Assembly (NCBI GenBank): GCA_018376445.1
Contig: JAHABL010000001.1
Span: forward strand, 372,001 to 436,000
Source of the DNA: Mycobacteriales bacterium
GTDB lineage: Bacteria; Actinomycetota; Actinomycetes; Mycobacteriales; Mycobacteriaceae
Direction: 5' to 3'
Length of the DNA stretch: 64,000 nt
Shown: piece after piece, positions 6,768 to 15,124 of the stretch
Layout of the letters: every line of letters starts with the position of its first letter
Position numbering within the stretch: the stretch's first letter is position 1
Made by a program: the position numbers and the translations under genes
Notes under the pieces: generated by a model
Seen by the model: only the letters and a program-made list of their open reading frames with translations
Told to the model about the DNA's origin: nothing
Databases searched by the model: none

Positions 6768-8120
6768 CAGCTCACCTCCACCCACGTGAAGCTGATTATT
6801 GAGGTTCCCTTCGAGGAGCTCAAGGAAGAATTCGACAAGGCTTACAAGACTATCGCGGCGCAGGTCAACATTCCCGGCTTCCGTAAGGGTCACGCTCCCG
6901 CCAAGCTGATCGAAAACCACGTCGGCCGTGGCGCAGTGCTCGAGCAGGTCATCAACGACATGATGCCGAGCCGCTACGAAGAGGCATGTAGCGAAAACAA
7001 CGTGCAGCCTCTCTCCACCCCCGAAGTTGATGTCACCAAGATCGATGACCCCAACTTCATCGAATTCACGGCCGAGATGGACTGCCGCCCCGAGATCACT
7101 GTGCCGGACTTTGCCGGCAAGGAGATCACCGTGGATCCTCGTCGCTCCGCCGACGAAATCGCCGAACAGGGCCTCAGCGATCTCTGTGAGCGCTTCGCCA
7201 CCCTCAAAGGCGTTGACCGCGCTGCCAAGGAAGGCGACTTTGTCTCCCTCGACCTCTCCGCCTCCATCGACGGTGAGGAAATCAAAGAAGCTGAAACCAA
7301 GGGCCTGTCCCACCGCATTGGCCAGGGCGACCTCATCGAAGGTCTCGAAGAGGCCCTCGTTGGCATGAAGGCTGGAGAAAGCAAGACCTTCTCCTCTAAG
7401 CTCATCGCCGGTGACCACGCCAACGAAGCCGCCGACGTCACCGTCGTCCTTCAGAAAGTTCAGGAGCAGGAACTCCCCGAACTCGACGACGACTTTGCCC
7501 AAATGGCCTCCGAATTCGACACCCTCGAGGAGCTCAAGGACGACCTGGCCAAGCGCGCTGACGCCGCTGCCAAGTCCGAGCAGGCCTCCAACCTGCGCGA
7601 TGCTGTCCTTGCCAAGCTCATCGAAGAAGCCGACTTCGAGATTCCCGAAGGCATTGTGGAAGAGCAGGCCCAGGGCCAGATCCAGCAGATCCTCTCCCAG
7701 TTCGGTGGCGACGAGAACATCCTCAAGTCCATCCTCGAATCCCAGGGTTCCGACCTCGACACCTTCTACGCTGACGCCAAGAAGTCTGCCGAGGACGCCA
7801 CCCGCTCTTGGCTACTGCTCGACGCCCTGGCAGAAGAGCGCAGCATCGAAATCAACCAGGATGACCTCACCGAAGCCGTGGTTGCTCAGGCAAAACAGAA
7901 CAACATGGATCCCGAACAGTTTGTCAAGCTCGTCCAGCAGCAGGGCCAGCTTAGCAACCTCTTTAGCGATGTTCGCCGCAACAAGGCCCTCTTCGCTGTG
8001 GTGCGTGATGTCGACGCCAAGGATACCGATGGTAGTTCCCTGGAAGACCTCATGGTGTTCTTCCAGGAAGTTGCTGATTCCTCTGTCTCTGACGACGCTG
8101 CCTCCAGCGACGCAGAGTAA
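6750..8120 (+). CDS. tig: Trigger factor, ribosome-bound chaperone and peptidyl-prolyl isomerase
   Basis: 456 residues from GTG 6750, with AAGGAG 9 bases upstream; the frame extends back through the tRNA but that part is not coding. The ribosome-docking signature GFRKGHAPAKLI is at about residues 43-54, the FKBP-like isomerase domain follows (EGDFVSLDLSASIDGEEI near 165), and the C-terminal chaperone arm ends in a Ser/Asp-rich tail. It binds nascent chains at the ribosome exit. Length is normal. The genes after it are clpP1, clpP2 and clpX, the classical tig-clp order, though a terminator separates tig from clpP1. Confidence 0.96.
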   Translation: MKSTVEQLTSTHVKLIIEVPFEELKEEFDKAYKTIAAQVNIPGFRKGHAPAKLIENHVGRGAVLEQVINDMMPSRYEEACSENNVQPLSTPEVDVTKIDDPNFIEFTAEMDCRPEITVPDFAGKEITVDPRRSADEIAEQGLSDLCERFATLKGVDRAAKEGDFVSLDLSASIDGEEIKEAETKGLSHRIGQGDLIEGLEEALVGMKAGESKTFSSKLIAGDHANEAADVTVVLQKVQEQELPELDDDFAQMASEFDTLEELKDDLAKRADAAAKSEQASNLRDAVLAKLIEEADFEIPEGIVEEQAQGQIQQILSQFGGDENILKSILESQGSDLDTFYADAKKSAEDATRSWLLLDALAEERSIEINQDDLTEAVVAQAKQNNMDPEQFVKLVQQQGQLSNLFSDVRRNKALFAVVRDVDAKDTDGSSLEDLMVFFQEVADSSVSDDAASSDAE

Positions 8121-8139
8121 ACCCCATCTCAAAGCGAAC

Positions 8140-8175
8140 ACGGGCGTAGCGAGCGAGCCGGCTGCGCCCGTTTTC
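8140..8175 (+). terminator. Rho-independent-type terminator after tig
   Basis: ACGGGCGTAGC (8140-8150) pairs with GCTGCGCCCGT (8161-8171) over 11 positions with one G-T pair and a 10-base loop, followed by a short T run. Confidence 0.8.
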
Positions 8176-8230
8176 GTTACGCTATAGACGGCGAATCTTT
8201 TCCCACCAGAAACGGAGAAAGCAGGTACCC

Positions 8231-8800
8231 ATGGCCGACGGATTGAATCTTCCCGACTCAGTCTTCGAAAAGCTCCTCAAAGAGCGCATTATCTTCCTCG
8301 GATCGGAAGTTAACGACGAGGTCGCCAACCGCCTCTGTGCCCAAATGCTGCTGCTGGCAGCCGAGGATCCCACTGCTGATATCAGCATGTACATTAACAG
8401 CCCCGGTGGCTCCGTCACGGCCGGCATGGCCATCTACGACACCATGCAGTTCATCTCCTGCGATGTCGCGACCTACGCCATGGGTATGGCCGCCTCCATG
8501 GGACAATTCCTGCTCACCGCAGGCGCCTCCGGCAAGCGTTACGCCCTGCCGCACACCCGTGTCCTCATGCACCAGCCTTCTGCTGGAGTGGGCGGCACCG
8601 CCACCGATATCACCATTCAGGCCGAAAACTTTGCCAAGGTGAAGAAGGAAATGGCCGAACTCATCGCCCAGCACTCCGGCCAGACCGTCGAACAGATCGA
8701 AAAAGACTCTGATCGCGACAAGTGGTTTACCGCGCAGGAAGCCTGTGACTACGGCCTTTTCGACCACGTCATCAAGCACGTTCCCGGCACCGAGAAGTAA
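8231..8800 (+). CDS. clpP1: ATP-dependent Clp protease proteolytic subunit 1
   Basis: 189 residues from ATG 8231. The serine protease triad is visible as S89 in GMAASMG, H114 in MHQPSAG and D163 in SDRDKWF. In actinobacteria ClpP1 and ClpP2 form a mixed 14-subunit barrel that degrades substrates fed by ClpX or ClpC1, and both are usually essential. clpP2 begins 15 bases downstream and clpX follows, so the three form one operon. A possible -10 box TATAGA lies at 8183-8188. Confidence 0.97.
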   Translation: MADGLNLPDSVFEKLLKERIIFLGSEVNDEVANRLCAQMLLLAAEDPTADISMYINSPGGSVTAGMAIYDTMQFISCDVATYAMGMAASMGQFLLTAGASGKRYALPHTRVLMHQPSAGVGGTATDITIQAENFAKVKKEMAELIAQHSGQTVEQIEKDSDRDKWFTAQEACDYGLFDHVIKHVPGTEK

Positions 8801-8815
8801 AGGAGCACATTACCC

Positions 8816-9445
8816 ATGACCGGATTCCAGCTTCCCGAAGCCCGCTACGTCGTCCCCTCCTTCATCGAGCACTCCAGCTACGGCACCAAAGAGTCCAACC
8901 CCTACAACAAGCTCTTTGAAGAGCGCATCGTGTTCCTGGGCTCGCAGGTTGACGACACCGCCGCCAACGACATCATGGCGCAGCTGCTCGTCCTGGAAGG
9001 ACTCGACCCCGACCGCGACATCACCATGTACATCAACTCTCCGGGCGGCTCCTTCACCTCGTTGATGGCCATCTACGACACCATGCAATACGTGCGGCCC
9101 GATATCCAGACGGTGTGCCTGGGCCAGGCCGCCTCCGCCGCCGCAGTACTGCTTGCCGCCGGCACCCCCGGTAAGCGGGCCGCCCTCCCCAACGCCCGCA
9201 TCCTCATCCACCAGCCGGCCACTGAAGGTATCCGTGGACAGGTGTCGGACCTGGAAATTCAGGCCCGTGAAATTGAGCGAGTGCGTCGCCAGATGGAAGA
9301 GACTCTGGCCCGCCACTGCAACGTCAGCCCTGAGCAGGTGCGTGAAGACACCGAACGCGACAAGATTCTGACCGCCGCAGAGGCCAAAGACTACGGCATC
9401 ATCGATACCGTCTTCGATTACCGGAAAGCCTCCGCTAAGAACTAA
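8816..9445 (+). CDS. clpP2: ATP-dependent Clp protease proteolytic subunit 2
   Basis: 209 residues from ATG 8816. Triad S107 in GQAASAAAV, H132 in IHQPATEG and D182 in TERDKIL. The N-terminal 30 residues (ARYVVPSFIEH) match the longer actinobacterial ClpP2 propeptide. It is the partner of ClpP1 in the mixed tetradecamer and co-transcribed with it. Confidence 0.97.
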   Translation: MTGFQLPEARYVVPSFIEHSSYGTKESNPYNKLFEERIVFLGSQVDDTAANDIMAQLLVLEGLDPDRDITMYINSPGGSFTSLMAIYDTMQYVRPDIQTVCLGQAASAAAVLLAAGTPGKRAALPNARILIHQPATEGIRGQVSDLEIQAREIERVRRQMEETLARHCNVSPEQVREDTERDKILTAAEAKDYGIIDTVFDYRKASAKN

Positions 9446-9543
9446 CAAGAAGCGACTACGGTAAAAGTAATAGTGCCGCGACCCCTCCACCGCGAGTTGC
9501 GGACCCGCACCTCTACAGAACCCCGAAGGAGTAGCCGAGCCCG

Positions 9544-10818
9544 ATGGCATATGTTGGCGATTCAAGCGATGTTCTGAAATGCTCTTTCTGCGGAAAGAAG
9601 CAGAGCCAGGTGAAGAAACTCATCGCCGGTGGCGGTGTGTACATCTGCGACGAATGCATTGACGTCTGCAACGAAATTCTGGAAGAGGAGTTGAACGACT
9701 CCACCCAGACCACCACCGGAAACGACCTGCCCACCCCCAAGGAGATCTGCGAGTTTCTCGACAAGTACGTCGTGGGCCAAGACGACGCCAAGCGCGTCCT
9801 CGCCGTCGCCGTCTATAACCACTACAAGCGCATTCGTGCGCTCGGCGGCCGACGTCCCCGCGAAGAAGATGTAGAGATTGCCAAATCCAATATTCTGCTG
9901 CTTGGCCCCACCGGCTGTGGCAAAACCTACCTGGCGCAAACCCTCGCCCGTATGCTCAACGTGCCCTTCGCCATCGCTGATGCCACCTCGCTTACCGAAG
10001 CTGGCTATGTCGGTGAAGACGTCGAAAACATCCTGCTAAAGCTCCTTCACGCCGCCGATAACGATGTGAAGCGCGCCGAAAAAGGCATTATCTACATTGA
10101 TGAGATCGACAAGATCTCCCGCAAGGCCGAATCTGCCTCTATCACCCGTGACGTATCCGGAGAAGGAGTACAGCAGGCCCTCCTCAAAATCCTGGAAGGT
10201 ACCGTCGCTTCCGTCCCCCCGAACGGCGGGCGCAAACATCCACACCAGGACTACATCAAGATTGACACCTCCAACATCCTTTTTATTGCTGCTGGCGCTT
10301 TCGCGGGTCTAGAGAAGGTTGTGGCAGATCGCGTTGGTAAAAAGGGCGTCGGGTTCGGTGCGGACCTCGTCACCGAGGAAGAAACCAAGTCCACCAACTA
10401 CTTTAAGCTGGTGAAGCCGGAAGACCTCAGCAAGTTTGGGCTTATCCCCGAATTCATCGGCCGTCTTCCCGTCGTCGGCTCCGTCGAGCCCCTCGACAAG
10501 GATGCCCTTAAAGCTATTCTTACTGTGCCGCGAAATGCGCTGGTCAAGCAGTATCAGAAGCTTTTTGAGATGGATGGGGTAGAACTGGAGTTTACCGACG
10601 AAGCCGTGGACGCTTTGGCGGATCAAGCATTGGAACGCTCCACTGGTGCGCGCGGTCTGCGTGCCATCATGGAAGAAGTCCTCATGCCGATAATGTTCGA
10701 AATCCCCTCGGCAGAGGACGTGGAAAAGGTCACCATCACCCAAGAAACTGTTCGGGACAAGACCGCTCCGCATATTCAACGCCTCGACATTACCTCCATC
10801 GAGAAAAACGTCGGGTAG
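9544..10818 (+). CDS. clpX: ClpX AAA+ unfoldase subunit of Clp protease
   Basis: 424 residues from ATG 9544. The N-terminal zinc domain has C13, C16, C35 and C38. Walker A GPTGCGKT is at 121-128, Walker B IIYIDEID at about 182-189, and the C-terminal small AAA domain has RSTGARGLRAIMEE. It recognises tagged or signal-bearing proteins, unfolds them with ATP and threads them into ClpP1P2. It closes the clp operon and is followed by a strong hairpin. Length normal. Confidence 0.97.
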   Translation: MAYVGDSSDVLKCSFCGKKQSQVKKLIAGGGVYICDECIDVCNEILEEELNDSTQTTTGNDLPTPKEICEFLDKYVVGQDDAKRVLAVAVYNHYKRIRALGGRRPREEDVEIAKSNILLLGPTGCGKTYLAQTLARMLNVPFAIADATSLTEAGYVGEDVENILLKLLHAADNDVKRAEKGIIYIDEIDKISRKAESASITRDVSGEGVQQALLKILEGTVASVPPNGGRKHPHQDYIKIDTSNILFIAAGAFAGLEKVVADRVGKKGVGFGADLVTEEETKSTNYFKLVKPEDLSKFGLIPEFIGRLPVVGSVEPLDKDALKAILTVPRNALVKQYQKLFEMDGVELEFTDEAVDALADQALERSTGARGLRAIMEEVLMPIMFEIPSAEDVEKVTITQETVRDKTAPHIQRLDITSIEKNVG

Positions 10819-10840
10819 CCGCCCTCATAGTAGTTTCACC

Positions 10841-10880
10841 AGCCCACTGCAGCCGGGTTTTGCCCCGCGCGCAGTGGGCT
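10841..10880 (+). terminator. Hairpin terminator after clpX
   Basis: A perfect 10-bp stem AGCCCACTGC/GCAGTGGGCT encloses a GC-rich inner loop with CGGG/CCCG pairing. There is only a weak T-rich tail. It ends the clp operon. Confidence 0.75.
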
Positions 10881-11155
10881 GTGTTGTTCCTCACAAAAGG
10901 TGTTCAGTAGGGCATATTCAATGTTCACGAACCCGTCACCAAACCAGAAAATACTTGTGTGACCTGCGGTAACATTGGTCATGCCAAGCGACGATGTGGT
11001 TTTTCCCACAATTTCAGGTCGGTCACCTCCGACGACGCTTAGCAAACCAACCAAGATGGTGAGACACTAGAACCGCGCGACTCCACCCTCACCAGGTGAG
11101 TCCACTGATCGACGACAAAACATAGTTCGGATCCTGAAAGGACGTGTTTCCGAAG
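10881..11155 (+). promoter_or_regulatory. clpX-mdh intergenic region with a short inverted repeat
   Basis: Beyond the terminator this stretch has no credible gene. It holds the inverted repeat CTCACC-A-GGTGAG at 11088-11100 and a GAAAGGA ribosome site at 11136-11142. The mdh promoter must lie here but no clear -35/-10 pair stands out. Confidence 0.35.
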
Positions 11156-12142
11156 ATGACTCAGCCCAAGAAGGTCACCGTCACCGGTGCCGCCGGCAAT
11201 ATCTCGTACTCCCTGCTGTTCCGCATCGCTGAAGGCGCCGTTTTCGGCCCCGACCAGCCCGTCGAACTGAACCTCCTGGAGATCACCCCGGCCCTCAAGG
11301 CTGCTGAAGGCGTCGCCATGGAGCTTGACGACTCCGCCTTCCCGCTCCTCGCTGGCATCAACATCTACGATGACGCCAACCAGGCCTTCGACGGTGCTAA
11401 CACTGCCTTCCTGGTAGGTGCCCGCCCACGTGGTAAGGGTATGGACCGTGCCGACCTACTCGCTGCAAACGGCGCCATCTTCAAGCCGCAGGGCGAAGCC
11501 ATCAACAACCACGCCGCAGATGACATCCGCGCCCTCGTAGTTGGCAACCCCGCCAACACCAACGCCCTCATCCTCAACCACTACGCCCCGGACGTACCGA
11601 ACGACCGCTTCACCGCCATGATGCGCCTCGACCACAACCGCGCCCTCTCCATGGCCTCCAAGAAGCTCGACGTTCCGGTCGATGCCCTCACCAACATGAC
11701 CGTGTGGGGCAATCACGCCAACACCCAGTTCCCCGACGTCACCTACCTCAAGGTGAACGGTGAAGCAGCCGCCGACAAGTTTGACGATGCCTGGCTTGCC
11801 GACGAATTCATCCCCAGGGTAGCCATGCGTGGCGGCGCCATCATCGAGGTTCGCGGTGCCTCCTCCGCCGCCTCCGCCGCCACCGGCGCCATCACCCACA
11901 TGCGTGACTGGTACCAGGGCACCGCCGAAGGCGACTGGGTTACCGTTGCCCTCCCCTCCGACGGCTCCTACGGCATCCCCGAGGGCCTCATGTACGGCGT
12001 CCCCTGCACCTCCGACGGCACCAACTGGAACCGTGTCGAGGGCCTGGAAATCTCCGCTGCACAGGCTGAGCGCATGAAGATCAGCGCTGACGACCTCGAA
12101 GCGGAGCGCGCCGCAGTCAAGGAACTCGGCCTGCTCGACTAG
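11156..12142 (+). CDS. mdh: Malate dehydrogenase
   Basis: 328 residues from ATG 11156; the GTG at 11144 is rejected because it would sit 1 base from the GAAAGGA site. The Rossmann motif GAAGNISYSLLFRIA is at residues 9-23, catalytic-loop residues appear as GARPRGKGMDRADLL, and NPANTNALI and the WGNHANTQFPD histidine motif follow. It converts malate and oxaloacetate with NAD in the citric acid cycle, in the cytoplasm. The type and length match the actinobacterial 328-residue enzyme. It stands alone between terminators; in M. tuberculosis mdh is elsewhere, so its place between clpX and valS is a lineage rearrangement. Confidence 0.95.
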   Translation: MTQPKKVTVTGAAGNISYSLLFRIAEGAVFGPDQPVELNLLEITPALKAAEGVAMELDDSAFPLLAGINIYDDANQAFDGANTAFLVGARPRGKGMDRADLLAANGAIFKPQGEAINNHAADDIRALVVGNPANTNALILNHYAPDVPNDRFTAMMRLDHNRALSMASKKLDVPVDALTNMTVWGNHANTQFPDVTYLKVNGEAAADKFDDAWLADEFIPRVAMRGGAIIEVRGASSAASAATGAITHMRDWYQGTAEGDWVTVALPSDGSYGIPEGLMYGVPCTSDGTNWNRVEGLEISAAQAERMKISADDLEAERAAVKELGLLD

Positions 12143-12183
12143 TCGCCAACCGCGGTTTTCCGACCGCCCATTAACTCCTGGAA

Positions 12184-12219
12184 TGCACCCGGTACCCACA
12201 CCGGGTGCATCTCTTTTTC
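12184..12219 (+). terminator. Rho-independent terminator after mdh
   Basis: 10-bp stem TGCACCCGGT (12184-12193) with ACCGGGTGCA (12200-12209), 6-base loop, then a CTCTTTTTCT tail. Confidence 0.9.
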
Positions 12220-12270
12220 TCTGCCATGCCGCCCGTGCGCCCCCAGTTCGAAAGCAGCCCTGCAAACCGT

Positions 12271-12276
12271 TAAACT
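12271..12276 (+). promoter_or_regulatory. Putative -10 box of leaderless valS
   Basis: TAAACT lies 7 bases before the GTG start at 12284, the spacing expected when transcription starts at the start codon. No ribosome site is present. Confidence 0.55.
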
Positions 12277-12283
12277 TGCAAGC

Positions 12284-15013
12284 GTGACCAGTGTAGAAAA
12301 CTCCGCTCAGAATGCCCCTTCCACCTCCGTTGATCGCTCCGGCGAGCTCCCCAAATCGTGGGATCCCCGCGCCGTCGAGCCCAGCATGTACCAACGGTGG
12401 GTAGACGCCGGATACTTCCACGCTGACGTCAATAGCAATAAACCTCCCTACAGCATTGTGCTGCCACCCCCCAACGTCACCGGCAAACTCCACATGGGCC
12501 ACGCCCTCGACCACACCCTCATGGATGCCCTCTGCCGCCGCAAGCGAATGCAAGGCCACGAGGTGCTCTGGCTCCCCGGCATGGACCACGCCGGAATCGC
12601 CACTCAATCCAAGGTAGAGCGGCAGCTCGCCGACCAAGGCATCGACTACCATGCCCTCACCCGCGAAGAATTTGTGGAGAAGGTGTGGGAATGGAAGAGC
12701 GAATACGGTGGCCTGATCGGTACCCAGATGCGTGCTATCGGTGACGGCCTCGACTGGGAACGCGAACGCTTCACTCTGGACGAAGGGCTATCCCGCGCCG
12801 TCCAAACCATTTTCAAGCGCCTCTACGATGCCGGCTATATCTACCGTGCCGAGCGACTCGTCAACTGGTCTCCGGTGCTGCAAACCGCCGTTTCCGACAT
12901 CGAAGTGAAATACTCCGATGATGAAGGGGAACTGGTGTACTTTGCCTACGGCGAGATTGGCGCAGACGGAAAGCCAGTAGAGGGCAACAGCTTGGTCGTA
13001 GCCACCACTCGTATCGAAACCATGCTGGGTGACGTCGCCATCGCCGTCCACCCCGACGACGAACGCTACCAGCACCTGGTGGGTAAGGTGTTCCCGCACC
13101 CGTTACGCGACGATCTTACCCTTACTGTCATTGCCGACGACTACGTCGACATGGAATTCGGCACTGGCGCAGTCAAGATTACCCCCGCGCACGACCCCAA
13201 TGACTTCGCCATGGGGCAGCGGCATAACCTCCCCATGATCAACATCATGGATGCTACCGCCCACATTGCCAATACTGGCACGCGCTTCGACGGCCTGAGC
13301 CGCGAAGACGCCCGCCCTGCGCTCACCGAAGCACTACGTGAACAAGGCCGCATCGTCAAGGAAGTGCGGCCCTACGTTCACTCCGTCGGCCACTCTGAGC
13401 GCTCCGGCGAAGCCATCGAACCACGTCTCTCTCTGCAGTGGTTCGTCAAAGTGGAGGACCTGGCCACCATGGCTGGCGACGCCGTACGCGACGGACTCAC
13501 CACCATCCACCCTGCTTCCCAAGAACCTCGCTGGTTTGAGTGGGTCGACAATATGCACGACTGGTGCATTTCTCGCCAACTGAAGTGGGGCCACCGTATT
13601 CCCATTTGGTATGGTCCCGATGGCGAAATCGTCTGCTGTGGCCCCGACGACGAGCCCCCGGCCGGCTGGGAACAAGATCCCGATGTGCTCGACACCTGGT
13701 TCTCTTCCGGGCTCTGGCCCTTCTCCACGCTCGGCTGGCCCGACCGTACAGAAGATATCCAACGCTTCTACCCTACGAACGTCCTCGTTACCGGCTACGA
13801 CATCCTCTTCTTCTGGGTTGCTCGCATGATGATGTTCGCTACCTTCGTCGGTAAAGAAGGTGCCACCGGCAAGGACGCTGGTGACATCGGCCCCATTCCC
13901 TTCACCGACGTCTTTCTCCACGGTCTGGTGCGTGATGAGCACGGCCGCAAGATGTCTAAGTCCCTCGGCAATGGCATTGACCCCCTCGACTGGGTAGAAC
14001 GCTTCGGGGCAGACGCCCTGCGCTTCACTCTCGCCCGTGGCGCCAACCCCGGTGCTGACATTCCGGTGGGCGATGACAACTGCCAAGCCAGCCGCAACTT
14101 CGCCACCAAGCTCTTCAACGCCACCCGCTTTGCTCTCATGAATGGTGCCGAAGTAGGGGAGCTGCCAGACCGTGCTGAGCTCACGGATGCGGACCGCTGG
14201 ATCCTTGACCGTCTCGAACAGGTGCGAGCCGACGTAGACTCTGGTCTGGAAGCCTACGAGTTCTCCAAAGCCTGCGAGGCGCTCTACCACTTCACCTGGG
14301 ACGAGTTCTGCGACTGGTATCTGGAGCTGGCCAAGGCCCAGCTGGGGCGCCCCGAGGATAACCTGCCTAGCGCCCCCGCGACCCGCGTCGTACTCGGCCA
14401 TGTGCTGAACACCCTGCTGCGCCTCCTGCACCCAGTCATGCCCTTCGTTACCGAGGCATTGTGGACCACCCTTACTGGGGAGGAATCACTGGTGGTCGCA
14501 GAGTGGCCTGGCGCCTACACCGCGAAACTCGACGAGACTGCCCTGCAGCGCATCACAGACCTGCAGAAACTCGTCACCGAGGTCCGTCGTTTCCGCGCCG
14601 ATCAAGGTGTCAAGCCGTCCCAGCGGGTTCCCGCCCGCCTGGTGGGCGTCGCCGAAGCGGCCGATCTCGATAACCAAGTTGCAGCCGTTCGTTCACTCGC
14701 TCGACTAGAAGAGCCTGCCACGGACTTCAACGCCACCGCCTCGCTGGAAGTCCGACTCTCCCGTGCCACCGTGGTAGTAGAGCTTGACACTTCCGATACC
14801 GTCGATGTTGAAGCCGAACGGAAACGTATCGAGAAGGATCTGGCAGCAGCTCAGAAAGAACTCGACACCACCGGAAAGAAACTGGGCAACCAGAACTTCC
14901 TCGATAAGGCTCCGGCTGTGGTTGTGGACAAGATTAAGGCTCGCCGCGAGATTGCAGAAGCAGAAGTTGCCCGCCTGACCGAACGCCTAGCAGCATTGCC
15001 AGCCCGTAAGTAA
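12284..15013 (+). CDS. valS: Valyl-tRNA synthetase
   Basis: 909 residues from GTG 12284. Class I synthetase signatures are HMGH at 70-73 (within PPNVTGKLHMGHALDHT) and KMSKS at 556-560. The editing domain lies between, the anticodon-binding helical domain follows, and residues about 840-905 form the C-terminal coiled coil typical of ValRS. It charges tRNA-Val and hydrolyses mischarged threonine. The usual neighbour folC follows. Length normal. Likely leaderless. Confidence 0.97.
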   Translation: MTSVENSAQNAPSTSVDRSGELPKSWDPRAVEPSMYQRWVDAGYFHADVNSNKPPYSIVLPPPNVTGKLHMGHALDHTLMDALCRRKRMQGHEVLWLPGMDHAGIATQSKVERQLADQGIDYHALTREEFVEKVWEWKSEYGGLIGTQMRAIGDGLDWERERFTLDEGLSRAVQTIFKRLYDAGYIYRAERLVNWSPVLQTAVSDIEVKYSDDEGELVYFAYGEIGADGKPVEGNSLVVATTRIETMLGDVAIAVHPDDERYQHLVGKVFPHPLRDDLTLTVIADDYVDMEFGTGAVKITPAHDPNDFAMGQRHNLPMINIMDATAHIANTGTRFDGLSREDARPALTEALREQGRIVKEVRPYVHSVGHSERSGEAIEPRLSLQWFVKVEDLATMAGDAVRDGLTTIHPASQEPRWFEWVDNMHDWCISRQLKWGHRIPIWYGPDGEIVCCGPDDEPPAGWEQDPDVLDTWFSSGLWPFSTLGWPDRTEDIQRFYPTNVLVTGYDILFFWVARMMMFATFVGKEGATGKDAGDIGPIPFTDVFLHGLVRDEHGRKMSKSLGNGIDPLDWVERFGADALRFTLARGANPGADIPVGDDNCQASRNFATKLFNATRFALMNGAEVGELPDRAELTDADRWILDRLEQVRADVDSGLEAYEFSKACEALYHFTWDEFCDWYLELAKAQLGRPEDNLPSAPATRVVLGHVLNTLLRLLHPVMPFVTEALWTTLTGEESLVVAEWPGAYTAKLDETALQRITDLQKLVTEVRRFRADQGVKPSQRVPARLVGVAEAADLDNQVAAVRSLARLEEPATDFNATASLEVRLSRATVVVELDTSDTVDVEAERKRIEKDLAAAQKELDTTGKKLGNQNFLDKAPAVVVDKIKARREIAEAEVARLTERLAALPARK

Positions 15014-15038
15014 GGCCTACCCAGCAGAACAGTGCTAC

Positions 15039-15072
15039 GTTAGCTGCCCCGGCTCCACACCGGGGCACTAAC
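15039..15072 (+). terminator. Hairpin between valS and folC
   Basis: GTTAG-C-TGCCCCGG pairs with CCGGGGCA-CTAAC, a 13-bp stem with one bulged C and a 7-base loop. There is no T run, so it may attenuate and not fully terminate. Confidence 0.6.
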
Positions 15073-15124
15073 CATACTGTCCGGACATAAAGCGAACCGC
15101 CACTGCCTAGAGGAGCATAGAACG

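Noticed and set aside
8171..8230. A ClgR-type operator (CGC-N5-GCG) ahead of clpP1.
   Set aside because: The nearest match has 8 bases between CGC and GCG, so the spacing is wrong.
10970..11000. A CRP/GlxR-like site (TGTGA-N6-TCACA) upstream of mdh.
   Set aside because: Only the left half matches well.
11456..12652. A 398-residue leftward open frame over mdh and valS.
   Set aside because: It is antisense to two certain genes, with Gly/Val-rich composition caused by GC-rich codons on the other strand.
13334..14431. A 365-residue leftward frame inside valS.
   Set aside because: Antisense shadow of valS; no motif or ribosome site.
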